From Stakelama flava (GTDB taxonomy: Bacteria; Pseudomonadota; Alphaproteobacteria; Sphingomonadales; Sphingomonadaceae): DNA of 64,000 nucleotides. The stretch is taken from contig NZ_JAHWZX010000002.1 in NCBI RefSeq assembly GCF_019351405.1, positions 186,001-250,000 of the forward strand. The letters are read 5' to 3'. Below, piece by piece: positions 26,463-35,138 of this stretch. Made by a program: the position numbers and the translations under genes. The notes under the pieces are model-generated. The model was not told the origin of the DNA. It saw nothing but the letters and a program-made list of their open reading frames with translations, and did no database searches. Within the stretch, counting starts at the first letter, position 1, and the number at the start of each line of letters is the position of its first letter.

Positions 26463-29366
26463 TTACCCGGGAGTGCGACCCAGCTGACGCGAATAGAACC
26501 AGCCGATCCCGATCAGGCAGATGCCAAGCGCAAAGAAGGACGCGATCCTGCCCAGCCCCTCCAGCCCGGCAGCGTCAAACAGGAACACCTTGCACACCGC
26601 GAGCAGCATGAGCACCAGCGATCCGATCCGCCAACTGCGCTGCTGCGACTTCGCACCCCATGCCAGAAAGGCGAGCGCCAGCGCGATCGCAAGGATCGAA
26701 CGAAGCAGGTCCTCCACCTGACCGACATGCCCCGGCAGGATGGTGCCGGCAAAAACCTGTCGCAGCGTGCTGATCGCATAAACCGACAGCAGCAGCATGA
26801 TCGCCGCATCGAATGCCGTGCGCCGCCTGCCCTGTCCGATTTGCCCACGCAGCCAAATGGTCGTGCCGATAACAATGCCATAGGCGGGTAGCAGCAGGTT
26901 CAGCAGGGGCAGACCACCCACCGCCTGCGCCGCCCACAGGGGATTGTGCAGCGCCATGCCGAACCATGCGAAATGCGCCAGCGCAACCACCGCCAGCGCA
27001 TAGGACGCCTTTTTGCGTCCCGGAACGTCGACCGGTGCGCGCATGACCCCGATCGCGCCGAGCGCCAGAATCGCCTCCCACACCGTCCGTTCGGCCAGTC
27101 CTCGACGCACGAAATCGGCCGTATTGGCGATGGCAAAAAGCTGTTTGAACAGGATATGGCCAAGGACCAGCGTTACCGCGAACGCCAGACCGGCAATCGC
27201 GGCATGGGTGCGCGAACCGATCCGCCCCGCCAATACCGTCACACCGATCAGCGCCACGGCAAACGGGGCGAGATATCGGATCGCGTGGGCAAGCGCGGGA
27301 AGATCGCCGATCAGGAAGGGTTCGCCCGACAGCGCGGCAAGGCCCCCGCCCGACCATTGCAGCAGCGGAACCGCCGCCCATAGCGCGGCGATGGCGAGCA
27401 GCGTCGCGATCGCGGCCCGTGCGAATGCGGCGCGCCAGGCGATCGCGAGTATCACCATAGCCACGACCAGCGGCAACCAATGTTGCGGTGTAACCATCGC
27501 CACCGCGCCATAGCCCAGCAGTGCCGCGAGCGCTTCACCCGGCCGGCGCTCCGCCTTGCGGCGCGCTTCGATGCGCAGCAGTACGAAAGGCACTGCCGCC
27601 ATGGTCCAGCGCAGCGCGGCGCGCCAATCGATGTGCCGCGCGGTGCCCATCATCGTCGTCGCCTCGCTCCACCGGCTCGTCGCGATCAGCAGCGCAACCC
27701 CGGTCAGGGCGATTCCCCATTGCAACGCGCGCGGCAGAACCGCGTCGCGACCGCGCAGCAGTATGAAGACAGCGATGGCTGCGATCATGCTTGCCAGCGG
27801 CGCGCTCCATCCCGGCAATGCCAGCAATATCGTCAGCACCGTCATCACGGACGCGCCGGCAAGCGCCGCGAACGGGCCGGCTGTGAATTGTTCGTCGCGC
27901 GCGGGCCAGTCACGCCGCGCCGCGAACCCAGGTGCGCCTGTCAAAACAAGAGCGGCGAGCGCGACAAGCGCATTCTGCCCGGCGACGATGTCGATGCCAA
28001 ACCGGACGCACGAAGCGAAGACAAGCGCGATCGGATACAGCGCGACCTGTCCCCAATCGACGCGTTGCGCCTCGCGCCGAGCAATGACGAGCACAGGCGC
28101 GCCTGCAAAGATCAATGCCATCGCGCCTGCGATCACGGCGAACCATCCGGCGCTCGCCCCGGTCCACGCGGCGAGCAGCCAGACCGACAGCGCGGCCGCG
28201 ACGCCCCCTGCCCGGCGCATTACGGGCACCCGCAGGCCGAGCGCGGCGATCGCCACCGCCAGCAGCAGATAGCACCCCCATGCAAGCAGGCTGTACCCCG
28301 ATTCACCGACCAGCGCGGCGATCTGCGCCGTTGCCAGCGCCGCTGCGATGACGCGGCTGATCCGGCCCAGTGCTCCGGCCCCGATCAGCGCGGGCAGCAT
28401 CGCCCCGATCAGGATCAGGTAAAAGCCAAGGGCAAGGATACCGCCGCTGCCGAACGGCGCGGCGAACAGCATCAGCACGGCCCAGCACAAGCCGCCCCCC
28501 AGCGCGGCAACGCCGAGCCAGGGCCGCTTCTGCCGTTGCCCGGTTGCGGCAAGCCCGCCGGTCACCAGCGCCAGATAGGTCACCAGCAGCGGCAGGTTCG
28601 GCGCGGTGTCGCCCGCCAGCGCCGGCGCGGCAAACCCGCCGACAAGGCCCAGCACCGCGCTGGGCAATCCAAACCGGAACGAAAGGCCGATCGCCAGCGC
28701 CGTCACCACCGCCATGCCGACAAAGGAAGCGACCGGACCGATCAGCGCGTAATGGCTGCCCGCAAGGTAGAAGCTGGCATACAGGGTGGCGAGGCCCGCC
28801 CCGGCAAGCGCCTGACGCACGCGGGCATCGCGAACCCGCGCTTCAAACCGAAGCGCGCATTCCGCCGCGATCAACAGCAGCACGCCGAAGCCGAAGCCCA
28901 TCGCGGCGCGCACCGTCCGGGTGAGCATGCCCACCTCGATCGACCAGCGCACGAGGAAGAAACCCGCGATCGCAAGCGCGATGCCGCCGCCCCAGATCGG
29001 AAGGAGCCGCCCGAAAATCTCTTCGAAATCGAAACCCGGCTTCAACCGCTTCAGCCGGTCGGCGATTTCCAGCCGGTTCGGGATATTCGGCGCGGTGCGC
29101 GCATGTGGTCGAAGTTCCGGCGCAGGTACAGCTTTCGTCGCTATGGAAGTGGCAGGTTCGACAGGTTCGGCCGGCGGCGTCGTCGGTGCGTCCTCGCGCA
29201 CATCCGGGCGGCGTTCGCCAACCGGCGCTGGCGCATCGGCAACCCGCATTCCGGCTTCCAGTTCGGCAACGCGGCGTTCCAGCAGCCCGATCCGGTGCCA
29301 GCACCACGCCAGCACGCCCGCCCCGATAAAGAAAAACAGCAGCTCCACCCGTGCCCCTTCGACCAT
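26463..29366 (-). CDS. DUF2339 large polytopic membrane protein
   Basis: A protein of about 967 residues. The N-terminus has a hydrophobic segment then a coiled stretch (RIGLLERRVAELEAGM) and a Pro/Ala-rich linker; PGFDFEEIFGRLLPIWGGGIALAIAGFFLVRWSIE is the DUF2339 signature, followed by more than twenty predicted membrane helices. Family function is unknown. The ATG of MVEGARVEL is used; codons further upstream on this frame read into a region without a ribosome site. GC-rich and in the style of the surrounding core genes. A 657-codon frame antisense to it is a shadow. Confidence 0.88.
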   Translation of the reverse strand: MVEGARVELLFFFIGAGVLAWCWHRIGLLERRVAELEAGMRVADAPAPVGERRPDVREDAPTTPPAEPVEPATSIATKAVPAPELRPHARTAPNIPNRLEIADRLKRLKPGFDFEEIFGRLLPIWGGGIALAIAGFFLVRWSIEVGMLTRTVRAAMGFGFGVLLLIAAECALRFEARVRDARVRQALAGAGLATLYASFYLAGSHYALIGPVASFVGMAVVTALAIGLSFRFGLPSAVLGLVGGFAAPALAGDTAPNLPLLVTYLALVTGGLAATGQRQKRPWLGVAALGGGLCWAVLMLFAAPFGSGGILALGFYLILIGAMLPALIGAGALGRISRVIAAALATAQIAALVGESGYSLLAWGCYLLLAVAIAALGLRVPVMRRAGGVAAALSVWLLAAWTGASAGWFAVIAGAMALIFAGAPVLVIARREAQRVDWGQVALYPIALVFASCVRFGIDIVAGQNALVALAALVLTGAPGFAARRDWPARDEQFTAGPFAALAGASVMTVLTILLALPGWSAPLASMIAAIAVFILLRGRDAVLPRALQWGIALTGVALLIATSRWSEATTMMGTARHIDWRAALRWTMAAVPFVLLRIEARRKAERRPGEALAALLGYGAVAMVTPQHWLPLVVAMVILAIAWRAAFARAAIATLLAIAALWAAVPLLQWSGGGLAALSGEPFLIGDLPALAHAIRYLAPFAVALIGVTVLAGRIGSRTHAAIAGLAFAVTLVLGHILFKQLFAIANTADFVRRGLAERTVWEAILALGAIGVMRAPVDVPGRKKASYALAVVALAHFAWFGMALHNPLWAAQAVGGLPLLNLLLPAYGIVIGTTIWLRGQIGQGRRRTAFDAAIMLLLSVYAISTLRQVFAGTILPGHVGQVEDLLRSILAIALALAFLAWGAKSQQRSWRIGSLVLMLLAVCKVFLFDAAGLEGLGRIASFFALGICLIGIGWFYSRQLGRTPG

Positions 29367-29562
29367 TGCCGCGGTGTAGCTACCGCAAAAAGCCGATCGG
29401 TGCACGGTCAGCAGCACCCGATGACCATCGCCGCTGTCCAACATAGTTGTTGACCGGTCTTGCCTTGTCGTGGCAATCCGCAACCGCGTTTCGCAGCGGG
29501 TGCCCGATGCATCCCGATCTGCAGGAAGGCGGCTGGAACCGGTCCGTGTTTCCAGCAGCATC

Positions 29563-29636
29563 GCGGGCGTAGCTCAATGGCAGAGCAGAAGCTTCCCAAG
29601 CTTACGACGAGGGTTCGATTCCCTTCGCCCGCTCCA
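29563..29636 (+). tRNA. tRNA-Gly (anticodon CCC), island attachment site
   Basis: Cloverleaf with acceptor GCGGGCG / CGCCCGC, anticodon loop TTCCCAA giving CCC, T-arm GAGGG-TTCGATT-CCCTT and encoded CCA. The 3' 18 bases are one copy of the direct repeat bounding the island. The inserted element keeps the tRNA intact. Confidence 0.95.
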
Positions 29637-31221
29637 CCTTTGCAGTAAGTGACACTGGCGGCTCGCGCCCGGTGGCGAGTGCGATGATGCCGGCGAGCCT
29701 GCCTTCTATCTCCATCAACACGCCCCGGCCGTTGGGGTTGGGCGTTATCACGATACGATCGATGAGCGACCGCAGCGCGGACGCGGCATCCTGGTTGGCG
29801 TCAGGATCTGCAAGTGCCGACTGAAGCCTGACGATCTGCCGTCGGTAGTCGGCGGCGATGGCGGGATGCAAGGCGACGACCGGCAACGCATCCTGCTCCT
29901 GCAGTTCGGCTAAGGCGATATCGCGATCGGTGCGCGCCTTGACGAGAGCTTCTTGGATTTCGGCGAATCCGCGCGCGCCTGATCCCAGAGCGGCCACGAA
30001 CCTGTCAATTCGGGCGTTGGCATTCACCACCCGCCGCTCCGCTCTCCTGCGCTGCCGCAGGGCATACTCCGTGCGCTTGGCGTATTCTGCCTGATACTCG
30101 GCGACAAAGATTTCTACCAATTCGGGGGCGAGCATGCGCTCGCGCAGCCCGGCCAGCACCCGCGCTTCATAGTTTTCCGTCGAGATGGTGCGGTTGTTGG
30201 TGCAACCGCTCCCTTCGTTGCGGTTGCCGCAGCCCCAGAACTTGGCCGTACGAACGTTCCATGAACCGCCGCATACGCCGCAGACCCCTACGCCAGAAAG
30301 CATGTGCCGCTCTCGCCTGTGCTGCACTGGTGCACCGCCCTCACGACGCGCGAGGCCCTCCTGCACCTTGTCCCACAGCGCCTGATCGATGATCCGCAGA
30401 TGCGGTACGTCCTGAATTTTCCACTGATCGGGCGGGTTTGGGCGGATGCGCACCGTGCGCGTCATCGGCTCGGTGATCTTGGATGTGCGGCCATGCACGA
30501 TACGACCGATGTAGAGCTGATTCTGGAGCATGCCGTTTCCCCGGGTGCGATCGGGTCGCAGCGTCGTCGCGCGCCAACGCGTCCCTCGGGGGCCGGGGAT
30601 GCCCTCGGCATTCAGTCGTTCGGCTATTCGCTTTGGACTGAGCCCGTCGGCATATTCCGCGAACACGCGCCGGACCACTGCTGCCTGTTCCGGGTCGATC
30701 TCGCGCAGACCGCGGACAGCGCGGCCATTGGCGTCGATCCGATTGGCCATACAGTAGCCATAGGCGATTCCGACGGGCGAACGCCCCTGCGCTACAGTGC
30801 CCTGCTGGCCCCGCCTGACCTTGGCACCGAGTTGCTTTCTGAAGTCCGCGTCCATCAATCCCTTGATGGTCCCGGTCAGATGGTTAACCTCGCCGTCCGA
30901 CAAGGTGAACAGCCTGACACCGGCATAGCCAAGTCGCTCGCGGATCGCGAAGCTGTCACCTTCGTGACGCGCAATCCTGTCGGTGCTTTCGGCAAAAACC
31001 TGCTCGATGCCGCCTGCCTCGACGCGGGCCAGCATCGCGGCAAGGCCGGGCCGCTGGCTTTCGCTAATCCCCGCCGCCCCAGAAATGGCGTAATCGGTAT
31101 AGACCTCGACGATCGGCCAGCGTTCACGCTCGCAGCGTTCGCGGCAGATCCTGATCTGGTCTTCGAGCGAACGGCTGTTCTGCAGAAGGCTGGAGAAGCG
31201 GGCATAGATCAGCGTCTTCAT
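29602..31221 (-). CDS. Large serine recombinase (resolvase/invertase family)
   Basis: A 539-residue site-specific recombinase. The N-terminal catalytic domain starts MKTLIYARFSSLLQNSRSLED with Ser10 as the likely nucleophile, then AESTDRIARHEGD. The recombinase domain follows (EYADGLSPKRIAERLNAEGIPGPRG), then a zinc ribbon (GVCGVCGGSW and CGNRNEGSGC) and a coiled C-terminus. The last residues KGIEPSS are encoded inside the tRNA-Gly gene on the opposite strand, so the current C-terminus was created by integration. Start ATG has only a weak ribosome site, but the stop of the small upstream ORF lies one base before it, suggesting coupling. Confidence 0.92.
   Translation of the reverse strand: MKTLIYARFSSLLQNSRSLEDQIRICRERCERERWPIVEVYTDYAISGAAGISESQRPGLAAMLARVEAGGIEQVFAESTDRIARHEGDSFAIRERLGYAGVRLFTLSDGEVNHLTGTIKGLMDADFRKQLGAKVRRGQQGTVAQGRSPVGIAYGYCMANRIDANGRAVRGLREIDPEQAAVVRRVFAEYADGLSPKRIAERLNAEGIPGPRGTRWRATTLRPDRTRGNGMLQNQLYIGRIVHGRTSKITEPMTRTVRIRPNPPDQWKIQDVPHLRIIDQALWDKVQEGLARREGGAPVQHRRERHMLSGVGVCGVCGGSWNVRTAKFWGCGNRNEGSGCTNNRTISTENYEARVLAGLRERMLAPELVEIFVAEYQAEYAKRTEYALRQRRRAERRVVNANARIDRFVAALGSGARGFAEIQEALVKARTDRDIALAELQEQDALPVVALHPAIAADYRRQIVRLQSALADPDANQDAASALRSLIDRIVITPNPNGRGVLMEIEGRLAGIIALATGREPPVSLTAKVERAKGIEPSS
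29619..29636 (+). repeat. attL-type direct repeat (18 bp)
   Basis: TTCCCTTCGCCCGCTCCA, covering the 3' T-stem, acceptor strand and CCA of tRNA-Gly. It is identical to 41559-41576; the bases just outside differ on both sides. Confidence 0.85.
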
Positions 31222-31222
31222 A

Positions 31223-31366
31223 TCAAGGCTTTCGGGTGCGGAGATGGGCAGTGTCCCGCGCAGCACTTGCCCTTGCAAGAGCCTTGACCAGTTCCACGAG
31301 TCCCGGATCGAGTCGCTTCCGCCCGTCCTGTTCCGGATCGGGCGGAAGCGGTGTGGGTGCGGTCAT
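31223..31366 (-). CDS. Small protein upstream of the recombinase
   Basis: A 47-residue ORF: proline-rich start MTAPTPLPPDPEQDG, then a helical RKRLDPGLVELVKALARASA. It ends one base before the recombinase ATG (TGATATG) and begins 25 bases after the ParB-like stop, so the three genes are tightly packed and likely one transcript. I do not recognise a family; similar short ORFs are common in this position beside recombinase genes of this type. Could act as an accessory or recombination-directionality factor, but that is speculation. Confidence 0.6.
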   Translation of the reverse strand: MTAPTPLPPDPEQDGRKRLDPGLVELVKALARASAARDTAHLRTRKP

Positions 31367-31390
31367 GATGCTCGCTCCCGCAGGTATAGA

Positions 31391-32545
31391 TCACACGGGC
31401 GCGCCGAGGCCGAAGTACCGCCGGATGTGGGTAATGAAGCCCTCCGCCGCGGCTTCGCGCTCGTTGTGGTTCATGCCGCCCACGACGGTCGCCGACGGCA
31501 GGGTGAGACGTTCGGCTCCGTCCGCGAGCTGCTCGGCACTGCCGACCTGCTGGTCGTCGTGGCCGAAAATGGCTTCGGCCGCGTCGTCGGCCTCCAAGGT
31601 GATCATATTATCGGAGCCATCGGCTTTGGTCACCCGCTGGTGCGGGATGTCCAGCAGATCGAACAGATCACCGGGACCACAGCGCTCGCCATCTTCAACG
31701 CAGGCCGCGGCACGCGCGAGCAGATCGACGAAGTCGGCCTGCGTCATCGCCTTCACGGCCTTGTTGAGCGCGACGGCCAGCGAGATCGGTGCCTTGTGCG
31801 GCTCTTCCAGCACTTGGAACAGCACGGGATAGGCTTCCTGCAGACGAGCCGCGATCAGCATCTGGCTGACCTTGTCCTTGGTGAGAGCGCCATAGCGCTC
31901 GGCGAGCGCAGTCTGGCTGATGCGGTTCGCGCGCTGGAGCGCGAGCAAGCCATGCGCCATCTCCATCTTCGTCGCGACCGCGGTGCCGAGCGCGCCGTCG
32001 CACATGGCGGCGACCGCTTCGCCCTCGTCGCCGCTGAAGAGGACAACGCGGACCATGACATCATCGTCGCCGGGGTGCTGTGCCTTGATCGCTCCGAGCA
32101 TGAAGCGGCCGTCGACGACGAGATACTTGCCGTGCTTTTCCAGCACGACGATCGGACGGAGAGAGCGCGGATCGGACGCGCTCAGCGCCAGCGCGGAGGC
32201 ATGCGAGGCCCTGACCGGCGAGAAGCGGCGGAGGTGATATTCCCACTCGCCGATTTCGCGGATCGGCACCAGGAATTCGCCCGGCACCGTGGCGGCGGGC
32301 CTGAATTCTTCGGTGCAATTGTGATCCTCGGCATCCTCGACGTGATCGGCGTGATTATTGCCCGTTTCAAAGTCGGCGAGGTTCTCGGCAACCTTGTCGT
32401 TGGCATCGCTGTCGGTATGGACTTGGAGGCCATCTTCGATCGGCTCTGCGTCGTTCAAAACGCCGGTCTCGCTCTCAGGCATTTCGGGCACATGTGCATT
32501 CGGCTCATCGTCGAACGGCAGAGGGTTGGACTTCGTGCTCATCAT
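31391..32545 (-). CDS. ParB-like nuclease-domain protein
   Basis: A 384-residue protein. After an acidic disordered N-terminus (about 1-85), residues 90-175 match the ParB/sulfiredoxin fold (FLVPIREIGEWEYHLRRFSPVR, PIVVLEKHGKYLVVDGRFMLGAIKA). A helical region with a helix-turn-helix follows (NRISQTALAERYGALTKDKVSQMLIAARLQE), then LGAPV at the C-terminus. No ParA partner is present, so a role in regulation or recombination of the island is more likely than segregation. Two adjacent ATGs follow GGGAGACAG; the first is used. Confidence 0.82.
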   Translation of the reverse strand: MMSTKSNPLPFDDEPNAHVPEMPESETGVLNDAEPIEDGLQVHTDSDANDKVAENLADFETGNNHADHVEDAEDHNCTEEFRPAATVPGEFLVPIREIGEWEYHLRRFSPVRASHASALALSASDPRSLRPIVVLEKHGKYLVVDGRFMLGAIKAQHPGDDDVMVRVVLFSGDEGEAVAAMCDGALGTAVATKMEMAHGLLALQRANRISQTALAERYGALTKDKVSQMLIAARLQEAYPVLFQVLEEPHKAPISLAVALNKAVKAMTQADFVDLLARAAACVEDGERCGPGDLFDLLDIPHQRVTKADGSDNMITLEADDAAEAIFGHDDQQVGSAEQLADGAERLTLPSATVVGGMNHNEREAAAEGFITHIRRYFGLGAPV

Positions 32546-32820
32546 CTGTCTCCCACGATCCGGCCGCCCTGTGCGGCCGCGATCGCGAGAGAGGTCAGTA
32601 AGCAGATTTATCCCCAAACAGTCCCTGACCAGCTCGACGCCGCCAGTGTCGCGTCGGCGGTTCCAGTCTTTATCGACGCGGTTCCGCACGCCAGGCGCAT
32701 CGACATCTGCCCAAATCCGCTCGAAGTGATTGGGATCATCGGTAATCGGACTAGCTTGATGTAATTTTCATTCAGCCTGTTAAACTCGTAACCACCCGAT
32801 GATTAAGAGGGGTCCACAGA

Positions 32821-33213
32821 ATGCGTGTACCGTTGAGCGTAATTGCCGTGATCGCGATCTCCTCCCCGTCCCAGATCGTCGCAATGCCTGTTCAGGAAGC
32901 GGACGCATCGTTGTCGACGGGAGACTGGAAGGGAGATCTGACGCCGGTGCCGGGAAGCTCGCTTCCGCTCATCCTTCACGTAATAGGAAGACCAGGAGAC
33001 TGGATCGCGACGCTCGACAGCCCAGCTCAGGGAGCTACCGGCCTCCGGATTACAAGCGTCGTTCAAAAGGCGACATCTTATCGCTTCATCCTTGAGTCTC
33101 CGCTAGCGGAGTTTAACGCCACACTTTCGCCCGACGGAAGAACGCTTGTTGGCTACTGGACGCAAAACGGCACGACAATCCCGCTAACGTTGACCAAGAC
33201 GACGGCGCACTAG
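32821..33213 (+). pseudogene. N-terminal part of a split alpha/beta hydrolase (ends at TAG)
   Basis: A 130-residue exported beta-rich domain: signal peptide MRVPLSVIAVIAISSPSQIVA, then GDWKGDLTPVPG, LPLILHVIGRPGDWIATLDSPAQGATGLRI and GRTLVGYWTQNGTTIPLTLTK. In the family this domain is fused to the S33-type hydrolase that follows. Here a TAG interrupts, and the next frame continues in exactly the same phase. The part could still be made as a short secreted protein. Written as a pseudogene because full-length product needs read-through or reinitiation. Confidence 0.7.
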
Positions 33214-34236
33214 GTGACGATCCGAAGACCGCAGAAACCCACTCCGCCGTTTCCCTACGACACAGAAGAGATGCTGTTCGACGGTGGACAGGACGGCATC
33301 CGTCTAGCGGGAACGCTGACGATACCGGCCGGTGAGGGACCGTTTCTCGCCGCACTGCTCATCACCGGCTCGGGACGGCACGACAGAGACCAGACGGTAT
33401 TCGGCCACAAACCCTTCCTCGTCTGGTCTGACTTCCTCGCCCGTCGCGGTATCGCGACGCTTCGTGTCGACGATCGCGGTATCGGGGGGTCCGCTGGTTG
33501 CGCGTCCGATGCCACAACTGCGGACTTCGCGAAGGATGCGAAAGCGGGCTTCGCACATCTCAGGGCGCACAAGAAAATCGATTCTAATCGCGTGGGCCTG
33601 CTGGGTCAGAGCGAAGGAGCGCTGATCGCATCGATGGTCGCGGCTCATGAGCCGAACGTCTCCTTTGTTATCATGCTGGGCGGCATTGGCATTCCCGGCG
33701 CCCAGCTGCTGTTGGAACAGAAGCGCCTGATCGAGCTGAGCGAGGGAGTTCCTTCGGAACTCGTCCACGCATCCAACGAACGCATGGAGCATCTTTTCGA
33801 GATCGTGATGCAAGCCAAGGGCGCGGCGTCTGCCTCCGTCGCGCTCAAGGTGGAGTGGATGCGCTTGGCAAAAGAGGATGGCGAGGAGCTCCATGATATC
33901 CCACCCGAGGTGGCAGCGATCGCTTCACCCTGGATGCGCTGGTTTCTCGCTCACGATCCGCGCCCCAACCTCTCGCTGATAAGGTGCCCAGTCCTTGCGA
34001 TCACCGGGGGCAACGACCTGCAGACGCCAGCGTCGTCGAACCTTTCGGAGATTAAGCAGGCTTTGCGAGGGCACGCTGACGCGACAATCCGCGAGGTCGG
34101 AGGCCTGAACCACCTTCTGCAGACATCAGAGTCCGGCAGGATAGGCGAGTATCAGGAGATCGAGGAGACAATCTCGCCGATCGCGCTGAAGATCGTTGGA
34201 GACTGGCTGGCCGCCATGGACGGCCCTCGACACTGA
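33214..34236 (+). CDS. Alpha/beta hydrolase (S33-type), separated from its N-terminal domain
   Basis: A 340-residue hydrolase beginning with a GTG directly after the TAG, with no ribosome site. It contains LAGTLTIPAGEGPFLAALLITGSGRHDRD, FGHKPFLVWSDFLARRGIATLRVDDRGIGGS, the nucleophile elbow LLGQSEGALIA, a late Asp in ITGGNDLQTP and a His in GGLNHLLQ, so the catalytic triad is present. Family members are broad-spectrum esterases or peptidases, often exported; without the upstream signal peptide this part would stay in the cytoplasm. The last codons approach the convergent glycosyltransferase with 8 bases between. Confidence 0.75.
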   Translation: MTIRRPQKPTPPFPYDTEEMLFDGGQDGIRLAGTLTIPAGEGPFLAALLITGSGRHDRDQTVFGHKPFLVWSDFLARRGIATLRVDDRGIGGSAGCASDATTADFAKDAKAGFAHLRAHKKIDSNRVGLLGQSEGALIASMVAAHEPNVSFVIMLGGIGIPGAQLLLEQKRLIELSEGVPSELVHASNERMEHLFEIVMQAKGAASASVALKVEWMRLAKEDGEELHDIPPEVAAIASPWMRWFLAHDPRPNLSLIRCPVLAITGGNDLQTPASSNLSEIKQALRGHADATIREVGGLNHLLQTSESGRIGEYQEIEETISPIALKIVGDWLAAMDGPRH

Positions 34237-34244
34237 CCGATCAT

Positions 34245-35039
34245 TCACCGCAGCATCTGTCCGGCCTCGAACAGGGACATGCCATACCTTGCAACGAGGT
34301 TGGCGACGGAACGATCGTTACCGAACGGGACGTTGAACTTGAACAGCCCAGCATCCTGCGAGCCATCCCACAACACCGCCTTCAGACGCGGCCCGACCTT
34401 TCGAACACGCGTGCCCTTGAGCCTGGCCATCGCGAAATACCACAGATCGTCGCCATGCGGGCATATCCGCTGGCTCAGCTCGACATCCGCCGCCTCGGCC
34501 GACAGGGCGCCAGGCGGATAAAGCACGCCGCCGACGCCGATCGCAACGAGGTCTTCGGACGATCTTCTGCTGTAGGCATCCTGCACATCCCGGCTCCATT
34601 CGGAATACTTCGCGACCGAGCCATCATCGGCCAAGTGGAACCGGAACGCTACGTGGCAGAGCACGTCGGGTGTGCCGATCCGTGCCTCGTGGACCAACGA
34701 CTCGAGCCACTTGCGGTGATAGAAGACGTCGTCGTCCGCAGTCACGATGTAGGAGTCAGGATGACGTTGGAGCGCAAATGACAGCTTCTTGTAGGATTTG
34801 ACGTCAGCGCAGGCGACGAACTCGACCTCACTTTCGAATGCCCAGCACTCCTGCGGCAGTGCGTCCAGATCGTCATCGGCGATCCATACAACGATCCTAT
34901 CGGGCTTCACGGACTGGTCGATAAGACTCTTGAGAGTAAGGTGGAGATAGGGAAAACGCGGCGGATACGAGGTCAGCGACACGATCAGCTCCCGATTCAA
35001 AGGATTTGCCGTTTGCACGCGTACCACTCTGTCTTCCAC
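34245..35039 (-). CDS. Glycosyltransferase, GT2-like
   Basis: A soluble protein of about 264 residues. It starts with ELIVSLTSYPPRFPYLHLTLKSLIDQSVKPDRIVVWI, a GT-A-type N-terminus, and has a DDD motif in YIVTADDDVFYHRKWLESLV, expected to bind the nucleotide-sugar metal. A later GVGGVLYPPGAL and HGDDLWYFAMARLKG fit acceptor-side residues. Starts at GTG 35045, 35039 are both possible; the latter sits eight bases after GGGAG. It is in the same direction as the exporter genes, so it could glycosylate the peptide, though a generic role is equally possible. Confidence 0.75.
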   Translation of the reverse strand: MEDRVVRVQTANPLNRELIVSLTSYPPRFPYLHLTLKSLIDQSVKPDRIVVWIADDDLDALPQECWAFESEVEFVACADVKSYKKLSFALQRHPDSYIVTADDDVFYHRKWLESLVHEARIGTPDVLCHVAFRFHLADDGSVAKYSEWSRDVQDAYSRRSSEDLVAIGVGGVLYPPGALSAEAADVELSQRICPHGDDLWYFAMARLKGTRVRKVGPRLKAVLWDGSQDAGLFKFNVPFGNDRSVANLVARYGMSLFEAGQMLR

Positions 35040-35138
35040 TACCACTCTCCCTGTTTCTTCCAGTCGCTCGCCCGCATGTCGGCGACGAAAGCGCTGAAAT
35101 TCTGCGGCCTTTGCTTGACGCCCGTCGACGGGTGCCGA

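Noticed and set aside
27480..29453. A 657-codon open frame on the plus strand
   Set aside because: It is antisense to the DUF2339 gene; its product is arginine/glutamine/proline-rich as expected for a GC-rich shadow and it has no recognisable domain.
31244..32764. A 506-codon plus-strand frame opposite the ParB-like gene
   Set aside because: Shadow; the ParB-like protein on the minus strand has clear domains.
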